From: a bacterium
Lineage (GTDB): Bacteria; Verrucomicrobiota; Kiritimatiellia; CAIKKV01; CAITUY01
Length of the DNA stretch: 64,000 bases
Assembly: GCA_037128595.1 (NCBI GenBank)
Contig: JBAXWB010000015.1
Location: 1-64,000 of the forward strand
Direction: 5' to 3'
Part shown: piece by piece, positions 35,307 through 44,668 of the stretch
How the letters are laid out: the number at the start of each line of letters is the position of its first letter
Position numbering within the stretch: position 1 is the first letter of the stretch
Notes under the pieces: model-generated
What the model saw: only the letters and a program-made list of their open reading frames with translations
The model's database searches: none
Told to the model about the DNA's origin: nothing
Translations under genes and position numbers: made by a program

Positions 35307-36872
35307 ATGGATACACCCCTGAACAACGTGGCGGCCTATTATCTCAGAACCCCGGACGGGACGGTGTATGGTCCCGTTGATATTGTTACGTTATGCCTCT
35401 GGGCGACCGATGCGCGGGTCATTCCCGGTTGTGAATTGTCGGAGCGGCAGGACGTCTGGTTCCCCGTTGAGGCGATCCCTGAACTGCGCCTCAACTGGTC
35501 GGTTCAGCTGATGGATGGCTCGTTCTATGGGCCCCTCAACCTTCTGGCGATCCGGCTGTTGGCTTCGGAAAATTCAATACCGGCGGGAGCCCGTGTGTGT
35601 GAGAGAGGGACGGCCCGGGATACGATCCTCAGTGACGCGATGATACCCCTTCTGGTGGAGGAATTTCATCAGATGCTGGCGGGATGCGGGGCCTTGATGA
35701 GCGCCACCCTGGGGGCGGCCCAGTCGGCCCGGGAGGAGCGGTTTGAGGCGGTCAGGGCAGCGGAGGAGCGCGGGGCACAACTGGAAGCCATGCGGATCAA
35801 GCTGGAGAAAACTGAGGCGGATCTGGCCGCCGCTGTCATGTCGGCCGCTGATTTCGGCGCCAAATTTCTTTTGGCCGACCGCACCTTGAAGCAGGAGCAG
35901 ACCCGGTCGGGCCACGAGCAGGGAAAAGCGGCTCAGGTGGTGGCGGCCCACGAGGCCTTGCTGAAGAAAAACGGTCAGGATCTGGCTGACGCAAAGCTTG
36001 CTGCGGCTGAGTTGGAATCGAAGTTGAAGCAAACCGGGCAGGATCTGGCTGACGCAAGGCTGGTGGCGGTTGATTGGGAATCAAAGCTGAAGCAAGCGGG
36101 ACAGGATTTGGCCGATGCCAGGGTCGTGGTCGCTGATTGGGAATCCAAATATGCGGTGACCGAGCGGGCGTTGATTCTGGAGCAGGAGCGGGCTGGAAAA
36201 GAACTCGGGAAAGCCGCTCAGTTGTCAGGAGAGGCCGAGGCCCTGGCCCGCCGCATTGAAACGGCGCAGAATGCCCTTCGTGAAAAGGAAACGGGGATCC
36301 AACGGCTTGAGGAGGCCCTGGCCGAGCGGCAGGCCGTGGCCGAGCGGCAGGAGCGTGAGACACGTGCCGAAATGACGGCGTTGGAGAAGGCCCTTCGCAC
36401 CACTCTGGGTAGTGTCGAAGGACAGTTCGAGGCGTTGCAGAAAGCGTCCGCCAGAAAAGAAAAGGAATCGTCCGACAAGCTCAGGCAGTTTGAGAAAGAA
36501 GTCAAAGCGTCGACCGAGCAGGTGGCGAAGACCTTGCGTGAAATGGAGCAGCGTGAACGTCAGTGTCGTGATTTGCAGAACGAAATCAATCAGCGGAAAC
36601 GCGAGGTCGCCCAGCGGGGTGCGGTGGTCGAGGTAGATGTGATTCATGCGGAACTGCTTCATGCAGAACCCGTGGGGGGCCCCAAGGAGGCGGAGGATTG
36701 GATCACGCCGCCGGGTACGGGAAAATCGTCCTCTCATCAGCAGGGGACGGCGGCGCCGAAGCCCGGTGTTTTAAATAGTGTCGAAGCCCGGCTCCAGAAT
36801 GAGTTGCGACAGTGGGAAGTATTGAAGCGGGATCAAAAATCCCAGAAGAAAAACAGCCCTAAGTGGTTCTAA
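35307..36872 (+). CDS. GYF_2-like and coiled-coil protein
   Basis: A 521-residue soluble protein that starts 6 bp after dnaE. Residues 1-105 hold two similar modules of about 45 residues ('AAYYLRTPDGTVYGPVDIVT' and 'NWSVQLMDGSFYGPLNLLAI'), which fit GYF_2-type domains ('G-P-V/L-x3-L' core). From about 130 to 450 it is a long Glu/Ala/Lys/Gln-rich coiled coil. Within it are three tandem 21-residue repeats (GQDLADA-x-L-x-A/V-x-E/D-x-ESKLKQ). No enzyme motif is present. The next gene encodes a membrane-anchored coiled-coil protein, so the two may form one structure. Function unknown. Confidence 0.75.
   Translation: MDTPLNNVAAYYLRTPDGTVYGPVDIVTLCLWATDARVIPGCELSERQDVWFPVEAIPELRLNWSVQLMDGSFYGPLNLLAIRLLASENSIPAGARVCERGTARDTILSDAMIPLLVEEFHQMLAGCGALMSATLGAAQSAREERFEAVRAAEERGAQLEAMRIKLEKTEADLAAAVMSAADFGAKFLLADRTLKQEQTRSGHEQGKAAQVVAAHEALLKKNGQDLADAKLAAAELESKLKQTGQDLADARLVAVDWESKLKQAGQDLADARVVVADWESKYAVTERALILEQERAGKELGKAAQLSGEAEALARRIETAQNALREKETGIQRLEEALAERQAVAERQERETRAEMTALEKALRTTLGSVEGQFEALQKASARKEKESSDKLRQFEKEVKASTEQVAKTLREMEQRERQCRDLQNEINQRKREVAQRGAVVEVDVIHAELLHAEPVGGPKEAEDWITPPGTGKSSSHQQGTAAPKPGVLNSVEARLQNELRQWEVLKRDQKSQKKNSPKWF
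35973..36161 (+). repeat. Three tandem 63-bp coding repeats
   Basis: Units at 35973-36035, 36036-36098 and 36099-36161 each begin G-Q-D-L-A-D-A and carry E-S-K around position 15-17. Divergence rises toward the third unit. They extend the coiled coil by three 21-residue blocks, which is three heptads each, keeping the heptad register. Confidence 0.85.
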
Positions 36873-36883
36873 AGGAGATGATG

Positions 36884-37735
36884 ATGTCAGAAAATAAAGA
36901 AAATTTGGATCCTGAGCACCGCGGCGTTGAGGGGCTTACCGAGGTATTGCGACTCCAGGCCGAGGCGCTCTCCCGTATTTCCGAGCGGATGGCCGGCATG
37001 AACCCGGCTGCCGGTAAATTTCCTCCGCCCCCTTCTGCGAAAGCGCCCCGCAGTGACGGGATGAATTTGCCAGCGCTGGCAGGGGATCCCGCTCTGAGCG
37101 AGGAGTCGTTGCCGGTGTTGAATTCATTTAAACAGTTTCTGGATCAGGAACGCCGTCGTGGCCGTAAGCGCTTTATATGGGGGATCATTGGATTGGTGGT
37201 GGTCTTTTCCTGTGTGTTGGCCGTCCTTGTAAAGATGAACAGTGACCGGGTCCATGCCCTCAAGTCGGATCTTGAGCAAACGAGCACGCGGATCGATCGT
37301 TCCCAGCTTTCCACGGAGGCGGAGTTCAAAAAAGCAGCGGATAAGGTGGCTCAGTCGGCGGCAAAGAGTGCGGCCACGGTCCGTTCGGATATCACCCGCA
37401 ATATCCTCTGGGCGCATTCGACGCTGGCCTCCAATATGAGCAGCGAACTGACGGATCGTGACAGCCAGATCGAGCGGTTGAAGGAGAAGGTCTCCACACT
37501 GGAAGTGGATAATACCATGCTGACGCGGCAAGTCGCTGAACTGTTTCAACGGGTCCAGATCATCGAAACGGATTATCTCGATAATATTGACCGGCCAGCA
37601 GTCGACCGTCCGGGGGCTGACGGGGTCGTCCGTCCTGCCTCGAATGCGGTTCCCGTCACCGGGCGCGCAACGCCCCTGACCATTAATTCCTCCCGCTATG
37701 GTCGTCCCATGCAGATGCAGGTTCCGAAAGAGTGA
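36884..37735 (+). CDS. Single-TM membrane protein with extracytoplasmic coiled coil
   Basis: A 283-residue protein. The start at 36884 is the third ATG of an ATGATGATG run and lies 6 bp after AAAGGAG. Residues 1-90 are cytoplasmic and Pro-rich in part. A TM helix sits at about 91-112 (IWGIIGLVVVFSCVLAVLVK). About 115-235 is a coiled coil (RVHALKSDLEQTSTRIDRSQ ... ERLKEKVSTLEVDNTMLTRQ), followed by a low-complexity tail. It starts 11 bp after the GYF-like gene and is the last gene before a strong bidirectional terminator. No family is recognised. The pair might link a cytoplasmic GYF protein to an envelope structure. Confidence 0.7.
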   Translation: MSENKENLDPEHRGVEGLTEVLRLQAEALSRISERMAGMNPAAGKFPPPPSAKAPRSDGMNLPALAGDPALSEESLPVLNSFKQFLDQERRRGRKRFIWGIIGLVVVFSCVLAVLVKMNSDRVHALKSDLEQTSTRIDRSQLSTEAEFKKAADKVAQSAAKSAATVRSDITRNILWAHSTLASNMSSELTDRDSQIERLKEKVSTLEVDNTMLTRQVAELFQRVQIIETDYLDNIDRPAVDRPGADGVVRPASNAVPVTGRATPLTINSSRYGRPMQMQVPKE

Positions 37736-37795
37736 GACGTGAGGATTAAGACGTAAGACGTGAGACGTGAGATGTAAGATGTGAGAGGCGAGGGG
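37734..37795 (+). repeat. Short degenerate tandem repeat (GACGTGAGAC/GTAAGAC units)
   Basis: Right after the stop codon come several variants of a 7-10 bp unit: gacgtgag, gacgtaagac, gtgagac, gtgagatgtaagatgtgag. It is noncoding and lies before the terminator hairpin. Confidence 0.65.
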
Positions 37796-37809
37796 ATGTT
37801 GGGGAAATA

Positions 37810-37845
37810 AAAAACGGGAAGAAGATTGCTCTTCTTCCCGTTTTT
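37810..37845. terminator. Bidirectional intrinsic terminator
   Basis: A 15-bp perfect stem AAAAACGGGAAGAAG / CTTCTTCCCGTTTTT with a 6-nt loop. T-runs flank both sides (TTTTTGTTTTT on plus, TTTTTTATTT on minus). It serves the dnaE-side genes and the pnp end. Confidence 0.9.
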
Positions 37846-37862
37846 GTTTTTCGAGATGATCG

Positions 37863-39974
37863 TTACTGGGCGGCGGGGTCGGCAGGAACGTCTTTCTCAA
37901 CCATCGCAGCACGACGACTGAGTTTGACGCGTCCCTTCTCGTCGATCCCGATGCACTTGACCCACATCTGGTCGCCCACCTTGCACACATCCTCGACATT
38001 GCGGACGTGGCAATCAGCAAGCTCGCTGATGTGAACCAGGCCATCGCGGCCCGGGAAGATTTCGACGAAGCAACCGAACTTGGTGATGCCCGTCACGATG
38101 CCGTCATAAATGGCGCCCTCTTCCGGCTCCGCGGTAATCATGTTGATTTCGCGCAGGGCCAGTTCCATGCCTTCCTGCTTGCTGCTGAAGACCTTGACGA
38201 TGCCATCATCATTGATGTCGATCTGGGCTCCGCTGAGTTCGACGATCCGGCGGATATTCTTGCCCCCGGGGCCGATCAGTTCACCGATCTTATCAATCGG
38301 AATCTTGACTTCCGTGATGCGCGGGGCGTGCGGTGACAGGGCGTCACGCGGTGCCGCGAGCACACTCTCCATGTAATCCAGGATCCCCATGCGAGCGATC
38401 CGGCACTTTTCAAAGGCCGCTTCCACCAGGTTCCATTCCAGGCCGCGAATTTTGAGGTCGAGCTGGAAGCCGGTGATGCCCTTGCGGGTACCGCCCACCT
38501 TGAAGTCCATATCGCCGCAATGATCCTCGTCCCCAAGGATATCCACGACCAGCTTGGCTTTGCCAGGCGCCGTGAAGAGGCCGCAGGAGATGCCGGCCAC
38601 CGGGCTGGTGATTGGAACACCCGCATCCATCAACGCCAGCGTGCCGACGCAGATGCTGGCCATGGAGCTGGATCCATTCGAGCCCATGATGTCCGACAGC
38701 AGACGGACGGTGTAGGGATAGTTCTGCGGAATGACTTCAGCCAGGGAGCGTTCAGCCAGATTGCCGTGTCCGATTTCCCGACGTCCGGGAGAGCCGAAGC
38801 GGCCGGTCTCGCCGACGCTGTAGGGCGGGAAGTTATAGTGCAACATGAAGGACTTGGAGGTCGGGCCGCCGGTGATGGCGTCCATATCCTGTGCGTCCTT
38901 GTTGGTGCCGAGGGTGACGGTACCCAGGGCGTGTGTTTCGCCACGGCCGAAGAAGGCCGAGCCATGAACCCGCGGGAGCAGGCCCACCTTGGCGAACAAC
39001 GGGCGGACATCATTCTCGCCACGACCGTCGATCCGCTTGCCGCGTTCCAGCACGTTTTCGCGAACCACGGCGATGCTCAGCTCATCCATGGTGGCGCGCA
39101 GCTGTTCCTTGGTGATGGCCGGGAAGGCTTCGGTCAGCTTGGCCTTCAGGACATCCTTGATCTTGGCGACCGCGGCGTTACGGGCTTGTTTGCCGGCGAT
39201 CAAGTAGGCTTCGGCGAGTTCGCCACCGGCCACTTTGCGGGCGGCAGTGATAAAGGTGGTGTCAGCCGGAGGTTCCACAATCACCTTCTCGGGCAGGCCG
39301 GCCAGCCGACGCAGTTCGAGCTGGGCGTCAATCAGTTTCACGCACTGTTCGTGCGCGAACCGCATGGCGGCCACCAGGTCTGCTTCTGAAAGTTCCTTGG
39401 CGTCGCCCTCGATCATGGTCGGGGTATTGCGATTGCCGGCATACACCAGGTCCAGATCGCTCTGTTCGCGTTCCAGGACGGTGGGGTTGACCACAAACTT
39501 GCCATTGACGCGACCCACGCGTACCCCGGCGATGGGGCCGTGAAAGGCCAGGTCAGAGAGCGTCAGGGCTGTGCTGGCGCCCACGATGTTCAGGACATCT
39601 GCGGCGTTTTCCCCGTCAGCGGAAAGGAGGGTGCCCACCAGCTGGACATCATTCCGGTAGCTTTCGGAAAAGAGCGGCCGAATGGGCCGGTCGGTGAAAC
39701 GGGCGGCCAGAATTTCGTTTTCAGACGGGCGGCTTTCGCGTTTGAAAAATCCACCAGGGAACTTTCCGGCGGCGGAGAACCGTTCGCGGTATTCGACCTG
39801 GAGGGGGAAATAGTCGATCCCTTCACGGGGGGATTCCGAGGCGCAGGCGGTTGAAAGGATGATCGTGTCACCGAGACGAACCGTTGCGGCACCTTTAGCT
39901 TGAAGGGCCAGCAGGCCGGTTTCAAGGGTGATAACTTTGTCGCCGATGGCGACGGAAACTGAAACTTCTTTCAT
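37863..39974 (-). CDS. pnp: Polyribonucleotide nucleotidyltransferase (PNPase)
   Basis: A 703-residue phosphorolytic 3'-5' exoribonuclease, trimeric, active in RNA decay. Start at MKEVSVSVAIGDKVITLETG. The two RNase PH domains contain 'FFKRESRPSENEILAARFTD' and 'YNFPPYSVGETGRFGSPGRR' with 'SDIMGSNGSSSMASICVGTL' and 'DILGDEDHCGDMDFKVGGT'. The KH domain (IGELIGPGGKNIRRIVELSG) and S1 domain (FPGRDGLVHISELADCHVRN) follow. All catalytic blocks are present. It is the last gene of the nusA operon, 94 bp after rpsO, the classic rpsO-pnp arrangement. Confidence 0.97.
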   Translation of the reverse strand: MKEVSVSVAIGDKVITLETGLLALQAKGAATVRLGDTIILSTACASESPREGIDYFPLQVEYRERFSAAGKFPGGFFKRESRPSENEILAARFTDRPIRPLFSESYRNDVQLVGTLLSADGENAADVLNIVGASTALTLSDLAFHGPIAGVRVGRVNGKFVVNPTVLEREQSDLDLVYAGNRNTPTMIEGDAKELSEADLVAAMRFAHEQCVKLIDAQLELRRLAGLPEKVIVEPPADTTFITAARKVAGGELAEAYLIAGKQARNAAVAKIKDVLKAKLTEAFPAITKEQLRATMDELSIAVVRENVLERGKRIDGRGENDVRPLFAKVGLLPRVHGSAFFGRGETHALGTVTLGTNKDAQDMDAITGGPTSKSFMLHYNFPPYSVGETGRFGSPGRREIGHGNLAERSLAEVIPQNYPYTVRLLSDIMGSNGSSSMASICVGTLALMDAGVPITSPVAGISCGLFTAPGKAKLVVDILGDEDHCGDMDFKVGGTRKGITGFQLDLKIRGLEWNLVEAAFEKCRIARMGILDYMESVLAAPRDALSPHAPRITEVKIPIDKIGELIGPGGKNIRRIVELSGAQIDINDDGIVKVFSSKQEGMELALREINMITAEPEEGAIYDGIVTGITKFGCFVEIFPGRDGLVHISELADCHVRNVEDVCKVGDQMWVKCIGIDEKGRVKLSRRAAMVEKDVPADPAAQ

Positions 39975-40068
39975 GATGTCTTTCTGGAATAGAGGTTCAA
40001 CAGACAACCCGTTCCGCTAAGTGCTAACGCACAAACCGGAAAGGCCTCTGATTGATTGCCGAATGGCA

Positions 40069-40332
40069 TTACCGACGGAGTTTAAGACGTTTGATCACGT
40101 CCTGATAAACATCTTCGTCCTTGCTCTTCATGTAATTGAGCAAACGACGACGCGCGCTTACCATTTTAAGCAGACCATAGCGGGAGCTGTGATCTTTTTT
40201 GTGGAGTTTCAGGTGCTCGGTGAGCTCCTCAATCCGGCGTGATAACAACGCGACCTGAACTTCAGATGAACCGGTGTCTTTTCCGTGTCTCTGAAACTCC
40301 TTCTGAACTGTGCTCTTCGCTTGAGAATCCAT
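40069..40332 (-). CDS. rpsO: 30S ribosomal protein S15
   Basis: An 87-residue protein. '[20 protein letters not shown]' and '[20 protein letters not shown]' plus '[12 protein letters not shown]' are the invariant S15 signature, which binds the central domain of 16S rRNA. It lies between ribF and pnp. The 94-bp gap before pnp could hold the RNA structure that often regulates pnp. Confidence 0.98.
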   Translation of the reverse strand: MDSQAKSTVQKEFQRHGKDTGSSEVQVALLSRRIEELTEHLKLHKKDHSSRYGLLKMVSARRRLLNYMKSKDEDVYQDVIKRLKLRR

Positions 40333-40364
40333 ACTGTATGTGAGCCCTATTCCCTTTCTTTGTC

Positions 40365-41378
40365 TTAATTTATACTCTTATTTGTTGGGGGCACTATAAT
40401 ATCGGGGTGCCACTTTTGTAAAGTCCTGATCCATAATTTCTTTATGGGGGCGGATGCCAGGATCCGGCGCGCTTTGATGATGTCCCTCCGGATCTGCCGG
40501 GTCAGGGCCGTGAGATCAGGGAATTTTTTCTCATTTCTGAGTTTACGCAGGAAAAATACCTCGAGCGGCCGGCCGTACAGGTTTTGTTGTGTGCTAAACA
40601 GATGAACCTCGACCAGGGGGGCTTTCACGGGCGACACTGTCGGGTGAAACCCGAAATTCACAATTCCGGGATAGGCCTTATGGTTGAAAATCGCCTGAAT
40701 GGCATAAATCCCGGTAGGCGGGTGCGCCTCGTTACAAGGATCCAGATTGGCCGTGGGATAGCCGATGGTGCGGCCGATGTGATTGCCCTGCCGGACCGTT
40801 CCCAGAATGCTGTAGGGGCGCCCCAACAGGGCGGTGGATTCCGCCAGTTTCCCGGAGCTCACGGTATTCCGGATCCGCGTGCTGGAAACGGGTTGTCCCC
40901 CGCGGCGGACGGCTTCAATCTGATGGATGGAAATCCCCTTGTGCGGTGCGGCCCACCCGGTCAGCATCTGGAGGTTCCCCTGGCCCCGGTGCCCGAAGCG
41001 CCAGTCATGTCCCATGAAGATGGCGGCGAGGGTGGGGATGTCGCGCTCAAGTCCCTTCAGGAATGTGGCCGCCTGAATGGCGGCAAAGCGGCGGTTAAAA
41101 GGGATCAGGAGGCAACCATCCAATCCGAATTGCTGCAGGAGTTGCAGCTTATGGGGGGATGAGGTGAGCATGCGAGGGGCGGCATCGGGGTTCAGGATTT
41201 TCAGGGGGTGGGGGTCGAAGGTCATGGCCCAGGCTTCCCCGCCGATTTTGCGGGCGTGGGCAATCGTCTCGCGCAGGACGTTCTGATGGCCGAGATGGAC
41301 GCCATCGAAAAAACCGACCGCCAGACAGATGGGACGCTTGCGTCGGCGCAATTCGGACATGTGGTGGACGATTTTCAT
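40365..41378 (-). CDS. ribF: Bifunctional riboflavin kinase / FAD synthetase
   Basis: A 337-residue enzyme that makes FMN and then FAD. Start chosen at 41378 ([16 protein letters not shown]), 1 bp after the truB stop. The N-terminal FAD synthetase has '[15 protein letters not shown]' (nucleotidyltransferase H-x-G-H) and '[15 protein letters not shown]'. '[15 protein letters not shown]' carries the S-S-T-x-I-R motif. The C-terminal kinase has 'GYPTANLDP' and '[11 protein letters not shown]', then '[17 protein letters not shown]'. ribF between truB and rpsO is a common bacterial arrangement. Confidence 0.95.
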   Translation of the reverse strand: MKIVHHMSELRRRKRPICLAVGFFDGVHLGHQNVLRETIAHARKIGGEAWAMTFDPHPLKILNPDAAPRMLTSSPHKLQLLQQFGLDGCLLIPFNRRFAAIQAATFLKGLERDIPTLAAIFMGHDWRFGHRGQGNLQMLTGWAAPHKGISIHQIEAVRRGGQPVSSTRIRNTVSSGKLAESTALLGRPYSILGTVRQGNHIGRTIGYPTANLDPCNEAHPPTGIYAIQAIFNHKAYPGIVNFGFHPTVSPVKAPLVEVHLFSTQQNLYGRPLEVFFLRKLRNEKKFPDLTALTRQIRRDIIKARRILASAPIKKLWIRTLQKWHPDIIVPPTNKSIN

Positions 41379-41379
41379 T

Positions 41380-42105
41380 TCAGGCGTCCTGAATGACACC
41401 CCCGAGTGAATGGAGGGGCAGCACGACATTCAGCAGATCCATTTGTTGCATGGCGAGCAGTTTGTCCAGTGACACGGCCTGATTGACACTGTAGCCGGCG
41501 GATTCGGTCCGGCGCAGCTGTGAAAGATGGGCGCCCACCCCGAGGACTTCGCCAATATCGAAGCAGAGGGTCCGCACATAGGTGCCTTTGCTGCAGCGCA
41601 CGACAAACGTGCCGTGGGGAGGCGTGAACTCGAGCAACTTGAATTCGTAAAGGTGGATGAATCGGGGTTTGCGCTCCACTTCCTCGCCCTGCCGGGCCAG
41701 CTTGTAAAGCGGAACCCCCGCCATCTTGATGGCGGAGACCATGGGCGGCATTTGAAACATGTCGCCTTTGAATTTCGAAATGGCCTCCTCCAGTTGGGCG
41801 CGGGTGATGCCGGAGGGGTCGGTCTCTTTCAGGACCTTTCCCTCTGCATCCTGCGAGTCCGTGGTGATGCCCAGCGTGATGGTGCCTTCGTAGGTCTTGT
41901 CGGAAGACATGAAGCGACTGGAGACCCGGGTGCCGCGGCCCAGCAGGATGACCAGCAAGCCGGTCGCGGCCGGATCGAGGGTGCCGCCATGACCGACTTT
42001 TTTAAGATTAAAATGCCGGCGTATTTTATACACGACATCGTGCGAGGTCATGCCCGTCGGCTTGTCGACCAACAGGATTCCGTCAAAGGGGTCGGTGCGG
42101 TTCAT
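41380..42105 (-). CDS. truB: tRNA pseudouridine(55) synthase TruB
   Basis: A 241-residue enzyme making Psi55 in the tRNA T loop. 'GILLVDKPTGMTSHDVVYKI' opens it and 'GHGGTLDPAATGLLVILLGR' carries the catalytic Asp44. 'LTLGITTDSQDAEGKVL'-type and 'SAIKMAGVPLYKLARQGEEV' blocks follow, then 'CSKGTYVRTLCFDIGEVLG'. It lacks a long PUA extension, as in many short TruB proteins. The start overlaps rbfA by 4 bp. Confidence 0.95.
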   Translation of the reverse strand: MNRTDPFDGILLVDKPTGMTSHDVVYKIRRHFNLKKVGHGGTLDPAATGLLVILLGRGTRVSSRFMSSDKTYEGTITLGITTDSQDAEGKVLKETDPSGITRAQLEEAISKFKGDMFQMPPMVSAIKMAGVPLYKLARQGEEVERKPRFIHLYEFKLLEFTPPHGTFVVRCSKGTYVRTLCFDIGEVLGVGAHLSQLRRTESAGYSVNQAVSLDKLLAMQQMDLLNVVLPLHSLGGVIQDA

Positions 42106-42500
42106 GTCGGATCCGTGGTGCCGGGCAGTTCCGGATCTGCCGGTGATTCGACCGGAGCGGGGATTTTGGCCAGGATATCCAGCACGCGATCGCCCTGTTC
42201 GATGGAGGTGTCCAGCACAAACGTCAGGCGGGGGGTGTATTTGAGAATGACCGCTTTCGCGACTTCCGTCTGGACCTCTGAGTGCAGATGCTGAAGCTGG
42301 CGCAGGATCTTGCGCCGCTCGTGTTCGTGCCCCCGGATGGACACGAGGACGCGGGCATCGTGGAGATCAGGGCTGACAATGACGTGGGTCACGGTCATGG
42401 CTGACATATCGAACTCCGTCTGGTCGATCAGCCGGTAAAGCACCACGCTGATCTCACGACGAAGCAGTTCATTGATTCTGATCAGCCGATCGGTCTTCAT
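42102..42500 (-). CDS. rbfA: Ribosome-binding factor A
   Basis: A 132-residue KH-like protein for 30S maturation. 'RIDRINELLRREISVVLYRL'-type opening (RLIRINELLRREISVVL), 'MTVTHVIVSPDLHDARVLVS' and 'PRLTFVLDTSIEQGDRVLDI' are family features. It stands between infB and truB with a 4-bp overlap into truB, the normal gene order. Confidence 0.92.
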   Translation of the reverse strand: MKTDRLIRINELLRREISVVLYRLIDQTEFDMSAMTVTHVIVSPDLHDARVLVSIRGHEHERRKILRQLQHLHSEVQTEVAKAVILKYTPRLTFVLDTSIEQGDRVLDILAKIPAPVESPADPELPGTTDPT

Positions 42501-42517
42501 AAGTCGCTTACCCCGGG

Positions 42518-44665
42518 TTACAGGGTTTGGGCGATGCGCTCGACTTCATAGAATTCAAGCACGTCACCTTCCGCAAAGGCCGTGAAGTTGTCCAGCCGGA
42601 TTCCGCATTCCTGGCTTTCCTTGACCTCGCTGACATCGTTCTGGAACCGGCGCAAGGAGTCGATGCTGCCTTCGAAAAGAACGCTGCCCTTGCGTTTGAC
42701 CCGCACTTTGAGGCGGGAGGTGATGCGTCCGCTCATGCACATACAGCCGGCGATCACGCCGCCCTTGGACATGGAGAAGACCTGCTTCACTTCGGCCGTT
42801 CCCATCATCTTTTCGCGCAGGATGGGGCTCAGCAGGCCAGCCATGGCTTCGCGAACCTGATCAATCAGTTCGTAGATGATGCTGTGGAGCCGGACCTCGA
42901 CGCCTTCTTTTTTGGCTAATTTGCTGGCATTTTCATCCAGGGATACATGGAATCCGACGACGATGGCGTCACAGGCGGCTGCCAGAAGGACGTCATTGGC
43001 CGAAATGGTGCCCACGCCGCCCAGAATGGTGTGGATGGATACCTTGTCGCTATTGATCTGTTTGAGGGCAAAGTCAATGGCTTCCAGCGAGCCTTGCACA
43101 TCCGACTTGATCAACAACTTGATCTCCAGCCGGTCTTTGTTTTCCTTCAATTGATCGAAGAGCGTATTGAGTGAGGCGCGTTTGGGCGCGGTCAGCTGGA
43201 CCAGCTTGTTCTTGGCCTGGCATTCCTCAGCCGCCGTCCGCGCGGCGCGGTCAGTGGCGATGATTTCGAACGCCGCCCCGGCATCCGGTACGCCGGACAA
43301 GCCCAGGCATTTGACCGGCGTGGAGGCATCGGCCGATTTCACCTTGACGCCATGGTCATTGATCAGGGCGCGAACCCGGCCCCAGTGCGGGCCGCAGAGA
43401 ATCACGTCCCCGACATTCAGGGTCCCGTTGGTCACCAGCAGATTGGCCGTCGGGCCCATACCGGATTCCAACTGGGATTCAATCACAAACCCCTTGGCGG
43501 GCTGATTGGGATTGGTTTTGAGTTCCATCATTTCTGCCTGAAGCAGAATCATTTCAAGTAATTCCGGGACGCCCGCACCGGTCATGGCGCTGACGTGGCA
43601 GCAGATGGTTTTTCCGCCCCAGTCTTCCGGCGTCATATTCATGCCCGCCAGTTGCTTTTTAACCTTGTCGGGATTGGCGGTGGGCAGATCCATCTTGTTG
43701 ATGGCGACAATGATCGGGACATCAGCGGCCTGGGCATGCTTGATGGCTTCGAGGGTTTGCGGCATGAGCCCGTCCCCTGCATCCACCACGATGATGGCGA
43801 TATCCGTCATATTGGCACCGCGGGCACGCATGGCGCTAAACGCGGCATGGCCGGGGGTATCCAGAAAGGTGATGCTCTTGTCGCCCACCTGTACGGTGGA
43901 GGCCCCGATATGCTGGGTAATCCCGCCGGATTCGCCCTTGGCGATGGTGGTATTACGGATCTTGTCGAGGAGCGACGTTTTACCATGGTCAACATGGCCC
44001 AGGACGGTCACAACGGGAGGGCGATGGGTTTTGACAACGGCTTTGATCTGTTGGATCACTTCCGCTTCCGTTTCCTTCTTGACCAGCGGCTTGTGTTCGA
44101 CCTTCTTCTCACGTTCCACGGTAAAGCCGTGTTTTTCAGCCACGCGGGCGGCATCCTTGATGTCGATCTGCTCATTAATGGAGGCCAGGACATTCAGGCG
44201 CATTAACTCGGCAATCAACTGGTTGGGACGCACTCCCAAAAATCCAGCGAGATCACGGACTACGATGGGGCCCTTGAGGATAATCACTTTGCTGCCTTCA
44301 GCCGGAACTTCGGCCGCAGGAGCGGGCGGAGTCACCTTGACGGGCGCCACGGGGATCGGCGCGGCCGGTTTTTCGACGACGGGTGCAGGTGCAGGTACGG
44401 GTTTCGGGGCGGCAGTCGGGGCTGGGCGCGCGGGTTCAACCGCCTTTGGGGCGGGCGTACTCGGGGCCGCCGGAGCTACGGTCACGGGTGCCACGGGTGC
44501 CACAGGCGCGGCGGAAACCGGCGTGGCGGTCGCCTTCACTTTGGCTACCACATCCGCCTCTAGCGTGCTCATATGGTTTTTGGCCGGAAGGCCCATGGCA
44601 GCTAACTGATCCAACAGGTCTTTACTGTGGATCCCTAATTCCTTGGCTAATTCATGAACTCTCAT
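42518..44665 (-). CDS. infB: Translation initiation factor IF-2
   Basis: A 715-residue GTPase that brings initiator tRNA to the 30S subunit. An N-terminal IF2_N helix ([20 protein letters not shown]) is followed by a Pro/Ala/Val-rich linker (about 50-125) and a second IF2_N-like region. The G domain has GHVDHGKT (223-230), DTPGHAAF and NKMD. Domains II-IV end in '[20 protein letters not shown]'-type residues. It is on the short side because the linker is compact. It starts 3 bp after nusA. Confidence 0.97.
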   Translation of the reverse strand: MRVHELAKELGIHSKDLLDQLAAMGLPAKNHMSTLEADVVAKVKATATPVSAAPVAPVAPVTVAPAAPSTPAPKAVEPARPAPTAAPKPVPAPAPVVEKPAAPIPVAPVKVTPPAPAAEVPAEGSKVIILKGPIVVRDLAGFLGVRPNQLIAELMRLNVLASINEQIDIKDAARVAEKHGFTVEREKKVEHKPLVKKETEAEVIQQIKAVVKTHRPPVVTVLGHVDHGKTSLLDKIRNTTIAKGESGGITQHIGASTVQVGDKSITFLDTPGHAAFSAMRARGANMTDIAIIVVDAGDGLMPQTLEAIKHAQAADVPIIVAINKMDLPTANPDKVKKQLAGMNMTPEDWGGKTICCHVSAMTGAGVPELLEMILLQAEMMELKTNPNQPAKGFVIESQLESGMGPTANLLVTNGTLNVGDVILCGPHWGRVRALINDHGVKVKSADASTPVKCLGLSGVPDAGAAFEIIATDRAARTAAEECQAKNKLVQLTAPKRASLNTLFDQLKENKDRLEIKLLIKSDVQGSLEAIDFALKQINSDKVSIHTILGGVGTISANDVLLAAACDAIVVGFHVSLDENASKLAKKEGVEVRLHSIIYELIDQVREAMAGLLSPILREKMMGTAEVKQVFSMSKGGVIAGCMCMSGRITSRLKVRVKRKGSVLFEGSIDSLRRFQNDVSEVKESQECGIRLDNFTAFAEGDVLEFYEVERIAQTL

Positions 44666-44668
44666 GGG

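Noticed and set aside
43584-44609. 341-residue frame antisense to infB
   Set aside because: Rich in Ser/Thr/Ala/Gly with an artefact repeat opposite the Pro/Ala linker of IF-2; not a gene.
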